A stretch of DNA of 30,651 nt, from assembly GCA_900553285.1 (NCBI GenBank), contig USCX01000006.1:1-30651 (forward strand), given 5' to 3'. The stretch comes from an uncultured Prevotella sp. (lineage in GTDB: Bacteria; Bacteroidota; Bacteroidia; Bacteroidales; Bacteroidaceae). A program made the translations under genes and the position numbers. Positions within the stretch are counted from its first letter, which is position 1, and each line of letters opens with the position of its first letter. Positions 8,396-15,793 of the stretch are shown here, in pieces. The notes under the pieces are model-generated. The model saw only the letters and a program-made list of their open reading frames with translations. It searched no databases and was not told the DNA's origin.

Positions 8396-10654
8396 ATGAC
8401 GATGGACGATACGAACACACACACGCTGACTCCACAGGAGCAGAAAGACGAGGAAATGATTAACGCCGCGTTTCAGAAGTTGCTGGACACGTATCTCGCC
8501 TCCAACCACCGGCGCAAGGTCGACATCATAACCAAAGCGTTCCACTTTGCCAAACAAGCCCACAAGGGCGTCCGCCGTCTTTCGGGCGAACCTTACATAC
8601 TCCATCCCATCGCCGTAGCCCAGATCGCATGCGAAGAAATCGGCTTGGGCTCCACCTCGATTTGCGCCGCGCTCCTGCATGATGTCGAAGAGGACACGGA
8701 CTATACCAATGAGGACATCAGCAACCTGTTCGGCCCTAAGATAGCCAACATCGTTGAAGGACTGACTAAGATAGCCGGCGGCATATTCGGCGACCGCGCT
8801 TCGTTGCAGGCAGAAACATTCAAGAAACTTCTGCTCACAATGAGCGACGACATCCGCGTCATTCTCATTAAGATCTCCGACCGCCTGCACAACATGCGAA
8901 CCCTATCGAGCATGTTACCCAGCAAACAATATAAAATTGCGGGCGAAACGCTCTATATCTACGCCCCCCTTGCAGACCGCCTCGGACTGAACAAAATAAA
9001 GACCGAACTGGAAGACCTCAGTTTCAAATACGAACATCCGGAAGAGTACAAGGCCATCGAAGAGAAGCTGGCCAAAACCCAGCGTGAGCGCGACGAGATC
9101 TTTAACGACTTCACGCCTCCTATACGGGCCGAACTCGACAAGATGGGAATAAAATACACCATCAAGGCACGCGTAAAGAGCCCCTACTCCATCTGGAACA
9201 AGATGCAGAAAAAGCATGTCACCTTTGAGGAGATCTACGACATACTTGCCATCCGCATCGTCTTCACCCCGCTGAAACGTGAGGAAGAAATCAATGAGTG
9301 CTTCAACATTTATGTGGCCTTATCGCACATCTACAAGCCTCATCCCGACCGCCTGCGCGACTGGCTGAGCCACCCGAAGGCCAACGGCTACCAGGCTCTT
9401 CACGTGACGCTTATGAGCCACCGCGGAGAGTGGATTGAAGTACAAATCCGCTCCGACCGCATGGACGACATCGCCGAACAGGGCTTTGCGGCCCACTGGA
9501 AATACAAGGATGCCGGAGCCGAATACGACGACAACGAACTGAACCGCTGGCTGAACTCCATCAAAGAAATACTTGACGACCCACAGCCGGACACACTCGA
9601 CTTTCTCGACACAATCAAGCTCAACCTGTTCGCCTCGGAAATTCTCGTGTTCACGCCGAAAGGGGAAATCAAGACCATGCCCGCCAACTCCACCGCACTG
9701 GACTTTGCCTTCTCCATCCATTCTTTCCTCGGAAGCCATTGTATCGGCGCCAAAGTCAACCACAAGCTCGTCCCCCTGAACTATCGTCTGAAAAGCGGCG
9801 ACCAAGTAGAAATACTCACGTCACGCTCGCAACACGTCCAGCGCGAATGGATCGACTATGCCAACACCGCGAAAGCCAAGGGGAAAATTCAAGCCATCCT
9901 ACGCCGCGCCGACAGAGAGCACCAACGTGAAGGCGAACAGATACTCAAAGAATTCCTCACATCGAAAGATATTGAAGTCAGCACGCCCAACATAGACAAG
10001 CTCGTCCAATTCCACGGTTTCACCACACGTGAAGAACTGTTCCTGGCCATCGGCGACAAAAAAATCGTGCCCGACGAAAGCGATGCCAACTGCCTGCGCG
10101 GACGGTCCGGCGGATTGGACTGGCGTCGCTACATCCCCTTCATCGGTTCGCGCTCATCGTCGCGTAACCACAGCATGGTCAATGCCTTTGTCAAAGGCAT
10201 CGACCGCAAGAAGACCCTCATGCTCGACGAGGAAACACTCGAACACTGCCAGTTGGGTGAATGCTGCCATCCCATCCCAGGCGACGACACCTTAGGCTAC
10301 ATCGACGAGAAGAACAACTTGATTATACATAAGCGGAACTGCGAGGTGGCAAACAAGCTGAAAAGCAGTTACGGCAACCGTATCATCGCTACGAAATGGG
10401 CGACACACAAGCTCCTCTATTTCCCCGCCCGTTTCTACATGAAAGGCATCGACATGCAGGGTATGCTCTGCCAGATTGCGGACGTGATACACACAACACT
10501 GAACTTCGAAATCACCAAAATCTCAATGGAGACGAAGGACGGCATCTTCGAGGGCAATTTTGTCATTCGCCTGCACGATACGGATGACGTCCGCGACGTT
10601 TGCAATGCTCTCAAACAGATTAAGAACGTAATCAAGGTAGTCCGGGTGGATTGA
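8396..10654 (+). CDS. rel: Bifunctional (p)ppGpp synthetase/hydrolase (Rel)
   Basis: 752 residues with the long-RSH layout. The HD hydrolase domain (about 45-190) keeps HP (70-71), LLHDVEEDT (His95-Asp96) and SDRLHNMRT, so it looks active. The synthetase domain contains VKSPYSIWNKM, a basic RLRD in the position of the RxKD motif of bifunctional enzymes, HPKANGYQALH and EVQIRSDRMDDIAEQGFAAHWKYK. TGS (ALDFAFSIHSFLG), a Cys-Cys-His region (LGECCHPIPGD) and a C-terminal ACT domain follow. It makes and degrades the stringent-response alarmone in the cytoplasm. It is the last gene of the parA operon and is closed by a strong terminator. A second start at 8402 is possible. Confidence 0.96.
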   Translation: MTMDDTNTHTLTPQEQKDEEMINAAFQKLLDTYLASNHRRKVDIITKAFHFAKQAHKGVRRLSGEPYILHPIAVAQIACEEIGLGSTSICAALLHDVEEDTDYTNEDISNLFGPKIANIVEGLTKIAGGIFGDRASLQAETFKKLLLTMSDDIRVILIKISDRLHNMRTLSSMLPSKQYKIAGETLYIYAPLADRLGLNKIKTELEDLSFKYEHPEEYKAIEEKLAKTQRERDEIFNDFTPPIRAELDKMGIKYTIKARVKSPYSIWNKMQKKHVTFEEIYDILAIRIVFTPLKREEEINECFNIYVALSHIYKPHPDRLRDWLSHPKANGYQALHVTLMSHRGEWIEVQIRSDRMDDIAEQGFAAHWKYKDAGAEYDDNELNRWLNSIKEILDDPQPDTLDFLDTIKLNLFASEILVFTPKGEIKTMPANSTALDFAFSIHSFLGSHCIGAKVNHKLVPLNYRLKSGDQVEILTSRSQHVQREWIDYANTAKAKGKIQAILRRADREHQREGEQILKEFLTSKDIEVSTPNIDKLVQFHGFTTREELFLAIGDKKIVPDESDANCLRGRSGGLDWRRYIPFIGSRSSSRNHSMVNAFVKGIDRKKTLMLDEETLEHCQLGECCHPIPGDDTLGYIDEKNNLIIHKRNCEVANKLKSSYGNRIIATKWATHKLLYFPARFYMKGIDMQGMLCQIADVIHTTLNFEITKISMETKDGIFEGNFVIRLHDTDDVRDVCNALKQIKNVIKVVRVD

Positions 10655-10687
10655 TCCGCCATCTCATCCCCCGAATACACGCTCCAA

Positions 10688-10745
10688 GGCGGGAAACGCC
10701 CTTCCTCCTTCTATCGAAGGCATCCGAGGCGTTTCCCGCCTTTTT
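10688..10745 (+). terminator. Rho-independent terminator of the parA-rel operon
   Basis: A perfect 13-bp stem GGCGGGAAACGCC (10688-10700) / GGCGTTTCCCGCC (10728-10740) is followed at once by TTTTT. The 27-nt loop holds its own small hairpin (CCTTC-TATC-GAAGG). It lies 33 nt after the rel stop. Confidence 0.9.
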
Positions 10746-11087
10746 CCTGGCCATCCGGACGCAGCGACAGTTCAAACAAACGCAGTGCCGGGAAATTCAG
10801 ACACTGCGCCAGCCTTCCCTTTCGCGGCCTCACCTGAAAAACAAACTGCCTGAAAGGAACACAGCCGACTGATCGACCGATGAAATGGCCGTTTTTGGGG
10901 CTCCACCGCGCAAGTTGCCAAACAGGAGACGCCACACACAGAAAAAGTCACACGGGCCTCCATCCGCAACCGCCCAACATGTACAAAAAAAGCCGGTTTC
11001 ACCGGTATTTCCGAGCCTGACTTACACTATAATCCCCCTCCCCCGGAAAAAGGACCGACACATTGGCTCCACCCTCATACAGGCCCA
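10746..11087. other. Gene-free gap with two weak minus-strand terminator-like hairpins
   Basis: No reading frame here has family features or a plausible start. Two stems read as terminators only on the minus strand: CGCAGTG...CACTGCG (10781-10808) followed by TTTGTTT, and a 5-bp CCGGT/ACCGG stem (10993-11005) followed by seven U. They could be back-up stops for the minus-strand repeat-protein gene or ends of a small RNA. No clear promoter was seen. Confidence 0.35.
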
Positions 11088-11135
11088 CAAAACGAGCGGA
11101 GCTCCCCCGCAGTCATACCACGAGGGAGCTCCGCT
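11088..11135 (-). terminator. Rho-independent terminator of the repeat-protein gene
   Basis: AGCGGAGCTCCC / GGGAGCTCCGCT (11095-11106 and 11124-11135) is a perfect 12-bp stem. On the minus strand it is followed by CGTTTTGT. It begins 30 nt past the stop of the minus-strand gene. Confidence 0.75.
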
Positions 11136-11165
11136 TTGTAGGGAGATTTAAAAGAAGAGGGCAGC

Positions 11166-11603
11166 TTATGCCATCAACACGTTTCTTAAAGCCTTCGTCG
11201 TGTCGGGCGTTACTGTGTCGTTCGCTGCAACAAGGGCAAAGGCCTTCACTGTCGTATCGGCGGGAACTACGGTATCCTCAACGGCCAGAAAAGAAAACGC
11301 TTTCGACGCTGTATCCGCAGGAACTACCGTATCGTTCATGGCAACAAAAGAAAAGGCCTTCGTCGCGGTGTCGGCAGGAACTACCGTGTCGCCCACGGCC
11401 AAAAAAGCCTCCGACTTAGCCGTGGTATCCACGGGAACCACCGTATCATTAACCGCTATGTTCATCAAGGCTTTCTGAGCGGTGTCGGCTGGAACCACCG
11501 TGTCGTTCACGGCCTCAAAACCGGTCGTCACCGCACGGCCGCCTGCGGCCATCATGCTGCTCACACCTACTAACGCTACTACTGCTACCAATAACTTTTT
11601 CAT
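11166..11603 (-). CDS. Small secreted protein of six 19-residue repeats, unknown function
   Basis: 145 residues from ATG 11603. A longer reading to 11681 was rejected because MKKLLVAVVALVGVSSMMAA is a clear signal peptide start. After a short linker the rest of the protein is repeats: five units of exactly 19 residues (31-125) on the pattern A-V-N-D-T-V-V-P-A-D-T-x-x-K-A-F-x-x-L, and a sixth slightly degenerate unit (126-145) that ends the protein. There is no lipoprotein Cys, no C-terminal anchor and no recognised domain, so it is predicted to be periplasmic or secreted. It stands alone and is divergent from purL. No clean TAnnTTTG is found upstream; the nearest is TGTCTTTG at 11655-11662. 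I do not recognise the family. Confidence 0.8.
   Translation of the reverse strand: MKKLLVAVVALVGVSSMMAAGGRAVTTGFEAVNDTVVPADTAQKALMNIAVNDTVVPVDTTAKSEAFLAVGDTVVPADTATKAFSFVAMNDTVVPADTASKAFSFLAVEDTVVPADTTVKAFALVAANDTVTPDTTKALRNVLMA
11169..11513 (-). repeat. Tandem 57-bp coding repeat, about six copies
   Basis: Each unit is 57 bp (19 codons) with the core D-T-V-V-P-A-D-T. The third codon positions differ between units while the residues stay the same (Asp GAC/GAT, Pro CCA/CCC/CCT, Thr ACC/ACG/ACA). The last unit has lost one residue (DTVTPDT). Confidence 0.9.
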
Positions 11604-11874
11604 AATGCTTACTATTTTTGATGTCCTTAATTTTGTGGCTTGTCGCTGCTTATACAAAGACAACAGGCGTGCCAAAAACAAAAGAAACCTATATCATGCT
11701 ATAATTCAGCTATTTACAAAAACCAACCGATTCAGTCTGGTATGCAGAAAGTGTGGAAATCATGGCAAAAGGTGTGGAATAAGTCCACATCAGCCCGTGG
11801 AACACTCAGCGGGCAACGGGAACTCACCGAAGCATTTCATGCCATGAAGCTCCGACCGTTCAATTTAAAAAGTG
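11604..11874. other. Intergenic region between the repeat-protein gene and purL
   Basis: About 320 bp separate the two divergent starts. It is A/T-rich compared with its surroundings and holds no supported gene. On the plus strand two further TAnnTTTG matches (TATTTTTG near 11613 and TAATTTTG near 11629) point toward purL. They are far from its start, and TAACTTTG at 11875 is the better candidate. The purL frame stays open back to 11640 but without family sequence. Confidence 0.5.
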
Positions 11875-11882
11875 TAACTTTG
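11875..11882 (+). promoter_or_regulatory. -7 box of the purL promoter
   Basis: TAACTTTG matches TAnnTTTG 40 nt before the purL ATG at 11922. No clear TTTG lies about 20 nt upstream. Its position excludes the longer purL start candidates upstream. Confidence 0.6.
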
Positions 11883-11921
11883 CAGCTATACAATCACATA
11901 CTCACAGAAAACTCGTACGAT

Positions 11922-14900
11922 ATGATTCTGTTTTTTACGACTCCTGCGAATACGGTCATTGCCGTTCAGGCCGAATCCCGCCCGTCTGAAAATGACGTAA
12001 AGGCCCTCTGCTGGCTCTTTGGTGACGCAAAAGTAGAGAGCGCCGACCATCTCACGGGCTGGTTCGTCGGTCCCCGCCGCGAAATGATTACCCCATGGAG
12101 CACAAACGCCGTCGAAATCACCCAAAACATGAACCTTGGCGGCATCTCCCGCATCGAGGAGTATTTTCCCGTAGCCGATGCCGACGCGGACCACGACCCC
12201 ATGCTGCAACGTATGTACGACGGCTTGGACCAAGACATCTTCACCGTGGACATCAAACCCGCACCGATTCAGCATATCAACGATTTGGAGTCGTATAACG
12301 AAGAAGAAGGCCTTGCCCTTTCTCCCGCAGAAATCGACTACCTGCACCACGTGGAGCAACAACTCGGCCGCAAGCTGACAGACTCAGAAGTTTTTGGCTT
12401 CGCCCAAATCAACTCAGAACACTGTCGTCACAAAATCTTCGGCGGGACGTTCATCATCGACGGCGAAGAACGGCCTTCGTCCCTGTTCGCACTGATCAAG
12501 AAAACCACAAGTGAGAACCCTCACCAAATCATATCGGCATATAAAGACAATGTGGCCTTTGCCCAAGGGCCTATCGTCGAACAATTTGCACCCAAAGACC
12601 ACGCTACGAGCGATTACTTCGTCATAAAAGACATCGAAAGCGTGATTTCGCTGAAAGCGGAGACCCACAATTTCCCGACCACAGTCGAACCGTTCAACGG
12701 CGCTTCGACAGGCACCGGCGGTGAAATCCGGGATCGCATGGGCGGCGGTGTCGGTTCGTGGCCTATAGCCGGAACAGCCGTCTACATGACGGCCTATCCG
12801 CGCCTGGACGGCGGCCGGGAATGGGAAAAAGCCATGCCTGCCCGCAAATGGCTATATCAAACCCCTGAACAAATCCTCATCAAAGCCTCAAACGGCGCTT
12901 CGGACTTCGGCAACAAATTCGGCCAGCCCCTCATCACCGGCTCGGTGCTCACATTCGAACACGAAGAAAACGGAGAGAAATACGGGTATGACAAAGTCAT
13001 CATGCTAGCCGGCGGCGTAGGCTATGGCACCAAACGCGACTGTCTGAAAGGAACTCCGGCCAAAGGCAACAAAATCGTAGTGGTCGGAGGAGACAACTAC
13101 CGCATCGGCTTAGGCGGCGGCTCCGTTTCCTCAGTCGACACCGGCCGCTATTCAAGCGGCATCGAGCTGAACGCCGTGCAGCGGGCCAACCCCGAAATGC
13201 AGAAACGGGCCAACAACTTAGTCCGCGCCCTCTGCGAAGAGGATGTAAACCCCGTCGTGAGCATTCATGACCACGGTTCGGCCGGACACGTCAACTGTCT
13301 GTCAGAACTTGTGGAGGACTGTGGCGGTCAGATCGACATGACAAAACTCCCCATTGGCGACAAGACCCTCTCGGCCAAAGAAATAATTGCCAACGAAAGC
13401 CAGGAACGCATGGGGCTTCTCATTCAGGAAGAACACCTCGACCACGTACGCCGTATCGCCGAACGCGAAAGAGCCCCGATGTACGTCGTGGGTGAAACCA
13501 CAGGCGACGCCCATTTCTCCTTTGTCCAAGAAGACGGCGTGCGTCCGTTCGACCTTGACGTCGCTCAAATGTTCGGCCATTCGCCCAAAACCGTCATGGT
13601 GGACGAAACGGTTGAACGCCGCTACAAAAACGCGACTTATGACGTCACCCACTTGCAGGAATACTTGGCCAATGTCCTGCAATTAGAAGCCGTAGCCTGC
13701 AAAGACTGGTTAACCAACAAGGTGGACCGCAGCATTACGGGAAAAGTTGCCCGTCAACAGACGCAGGGCGAAATACAACTGCCATTGTCAGATTGCGGCG
13801 TCGTAGCCCTCGACTACCGCGGTCATGCCGGCATAGCGACAGCCCTCGGCCATGCCCCACAGGCCGGCTTGGCCAGTCCGGAAGCCGGCTCAATCTTATC
13901 GGTCTCAGAAGCCCTGACCAACATCGTATGGGCGCCCTTGGCAGAAGGCCTCGACAGCGTGTCGCTCTCGGCAAACTGGATGTGGCCCTGCCGGTCGCAA
14001 AAAGGTGAAGACGCCCGCCTGTACGCTGCCGTGCAGGCTTTAAGTGATTACTGCTGTGCCTTGCGGATCAACGTACCTACGGGCAAAGACTCCCTCTCCA
14101 TGTCGCAACAATACCCGGATGGTGAAAAAATCATTTCTCCGGGCACAGTGATCGTCTCGGCCGGAGGTGAAGTAAGCGATGTCCGAAAAGTTGTCTCCCC
14201 CGTCGTGGTCAACCATAATCGGACGACACTCTATCACATAGATTTCAGCTTCGACACATTCCATCTCGGCGGCTCGGCCTTTGCCCAATCTCTCGGCTAC
14301 GTGGGCAGCGATGTCCCGACAGTGAAAAACCCGGATTATTTCCGCGATGCGTTCAATGCGGTTCAGGAACTCGTCAAACGTGGCCTAATTCTGTCCGGCC
14401 ACGACATCTCGGCCGGAGGTCTTATCACATGCCTGCTCGAAATGTGTTTTGCCAACACCGAAGGCGGTCTGGAAATCAATCTCGACCATTTCAAAGAGGA
14501 CGACCTTGTCAAACTTCTCTTTGCCGAGAACCCCGGCATCGTCATCCAAGTGTCCGACAAGAATAAGCACGAAGTCAAGAAACTTCTCGACGAAGCCGGT
14601 GTGGGCTACGTCAAATTAGGCAAGCCCACCGAAGAGCGCCATATCCTTGTTACAAAGGCAGACGCCACTTATCAGTTCGGCATCGACTATTTACGTGACG
14701 TCTGGTACTCGACATCTTATCTGCTCGACACGAAACAAAGCATGAACGGCTGCGCCGGGAAACGCTTTGAGAACTACAAGAAACAGCCGTTAGAGTTTAA
14801 TTTCTCACCAGACTTTGAAGGTTCATTCACCCAATTAGGCATCAACCCCGACCGACGTACACCGTCGGGCATCCGCGCCGCCATCATCCGCGAAAAAGGG

Positions 14901-15626
14901 ACAAACGGCGAACGCGAAATGGCCTACGCCCTGTACTTGGCCGGCTTTGACGTGAAAGACGTTATGATGACAGACCTTGTCAGCGGTCGCGAAACGCTGG
15001 ACGACATCAATATGATTGTGTTCTGCGGGGGGTTCTCCAACTCCGACGTCTTGGGTTCAGCCAAAGGGTGGGCCGGCGCGTTTCTCTATAATGAAAAAGC
15101 GAAATCCGCACTCGACCGTTTCTATGCCCGTCCGGACACACTCTCTCTCGGCGTCTGCAATGGCTGTCAGTTGATGATAGAACTGAACTTAGTCACTCCC
15201 GAGTTAGAAAAAAAGGCACACATGCTGCATAACGACAGTCACAAGTTCGAAAGCGCATACCTCGGAGTGACAGTCCCGATGAACCGTAGCGTCATGTTCG
15301 GCTCATTGTCCGGCGAACGATTAGGCATTTGGGTCGCCCACGGAGAGGGCAAATTCTCGCTTCCCTATCCGGAGGAATGCTACAACGTTGTCCTCAAATA
15401 CAGCTATGACGAATATCCCGGAAATCCCAACGGATCCGATTATAACGTAGCCGGCATCTGCTCGCAAGACGGCCGCCATTTGGCCATGATGCCTCACTTG
15501 GAGCGGGCTTTCTACCCTTGGCAATGCGCATACTATCCCGAAAAACATCGTCAGGATGATGTGACCCCGTGGATGGAAGCATTCGTAAATGCTCGCCGCT
15601 GGATAGAAAGCCAAAAGGCCAACTAA
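11922..15626 (+). CDS. purL: Phosphoribosylformylglycinamidine synthase PurL (large single-chain type)
   Basis: 1234 residues from ATG 11922 (MILFFTTPANTVIAVQAE). The frame opens 282 nt earlier with a TTG, but that stretch is upstream of the -7 box and carries no family sequence. Conserved blocks include FVGPRREMITPWSTNAVEIT, FAQINSEHCRHKIF and SLKAETHNFPTTVEPFNGASTG. The single-chain form is shown by the fused C-terminal glutaminase: GVCNGCQL with nucleophile Cys1079, and MPHLERAFYPWQ with His1192 and Glu1194. It converts FGAR, glutamine and ATP to FGAM in purine synthesis (step 4). It is a single-gene unit with its own promoter and terminator; no other pur gene is nearby. Confidence 0.97.
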   Translation: MILFFTTPANTVIAVQAESRPSENDVKALCWLFGDAKVESADHLTGWFVGPRREMITPWSTNAVEITQNMNLGGISRIEEYFPVADADADHDPMLQRMYDGLDQDIFTVDIKPAPIQHINDLESYNEEEGLALSPAEIDYLHHVEQQLGRKLTDSEVFGFAQINSEHCRHKIFGGTFIIDGEERPSSLFALIKKTTSENPHQIISAYKDNVAFAQGPIVEQFAPKDHATSDYFVIKDIESVISLKAETHNFPTTVEPFNGASTGTGGEIRDRMGGGVGSWPIAGTAVYMTAYPRLDGGREWEKAMPARKWLYQTPEQILIKASNGASDFGNKFGQPLITGSVLTFEHEENGEKYGYDKVIMLAGGVGYGTKRDCLKGTPAKGNKIVVVGGDNYRIGLGGGSVSSVDTGRYSSGIELNAVQRANPEMQKRANNLVRALCEEDVNPVVSIHDHGSAGHVNCLSELVEDCGGQIDMTKLPIGDKTLSAKEIIANESQERMGLLIQEEHLDHVRRIAERERAPMYVVGETTGDAHFSFVQEDGVRPFDLDVAQMFGHSPKTVMVDETVERRYKNATYDVTHLQEYLANVLQLEAVACKDWLTNKVDRSITGKVARQQTQGEIQLPLSDCGVVALDYRGHAGIATALGHAPQAGLASPEAGSILSVSEALTNIVWAPLAEGLDSVSLSANWMWPCRSQKGEDARLYAAVQALSDYCCALRINVPTGKDSLSMSQQYPDGEKIISPGTVIVSAGGEVSDVRKVVSPVVVNHNRTTLYHIDFSFDTFHLGGSAFAQSLGYVGSDVPTVKNPDYFRDAFNAVQELVKRGLILSGHDISAGGLITCLLEMCFANTEGGLEINLDHFKEDDLVKLLFAENPGIVIQVSDKNKHEVKKLLDEAGVGYVKLGKPTEERHILVTKADATYQFGIDYLRDVWYSTSYLLDTKQSMNGCAGKRFENYKKQPLEFNFSPDFEGSFTQLGINPDRRTPSGIRAAIIREKGTNGEREMAYALYLAGFDVKDVMMTDLVSGRETLDDINMIVFCGGFSNSDVLGSAKGWAGAFLYNEKAKSALDRFYARPDTLSLGVCNGCQLMIELNLVTPELEKKAHMLHNDSHKFESAYLGVTVPMNRSVMFGSLSGERLGIWVAHGEGKFSLPYPEECYNVVLKYSYDEYPGNPNGSDYNVAGICSQDGRHLAMMPHLERAFYPWQCAYYPEKHRQDDVTPWMEAFVNARRWIESQKAN

Positions 15627-15648
15627 GCTTTGCCCCAGCAGATTTCTC

Positions 15649-15687
15649 AAAGCGTGTTCTCTGTTTCACAGACGGAGGACACGCTTT
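15649..15687 (+). terminator. Rho-independent terminator of purL
   Basis: AAAGCGTGT (15649-15657) pairs with ACACGCTTT (15679-15687). The stem can extend inward through G-U pairs to a loop of about 9 nt, and a T-rich tail (TATATAA) follows. It lies 22 nt after the purL stop. Confidence 0.8.
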
Positions 15688-15738
15688 TATATAACGAAGA
15701 AACGAGTATGCAAGACCAATCATAACGGAAAAAAGTCC

Positions 15739-15769
15739 TTGTCCCTTTACAAATCCCATATTAACTTTG
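15739..15769 (+). promoter_or_regulatory. Bacteroidota-type promoter of the activase gene
   Basis: TTG at 15739-15741, a 20-nt spacer and TAACTTTG at 15762-15769, 24 nt before the ATG at 15794. Confidence 0.75.
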
Positions 15770-15793
15770 TAGACAAATTATAAAGTACCAGTC

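Noticed and set aside
10885..11151. 88-codon plus-strand frame in the gap after rel
   Set aside because: It runs through the minus-strand terminator at 11095-11135, has no promoter box, and its composition (Pro/His/Lys) is not protein-like.
11200..11478. Plus-strand frame with repeated VSAGTTVS
   Set aside because: The period of 57 bp keeps other frames open too. The minus strand has the signal peptide and terminator, so this is the shadow of the repeat protein.
11640..11921. 94-residue N-terminal extension of PurL
   Set aside because: It starts with TTG, lies upstream of the -7 box at 11875, and the family start MILFF is found at 11922.
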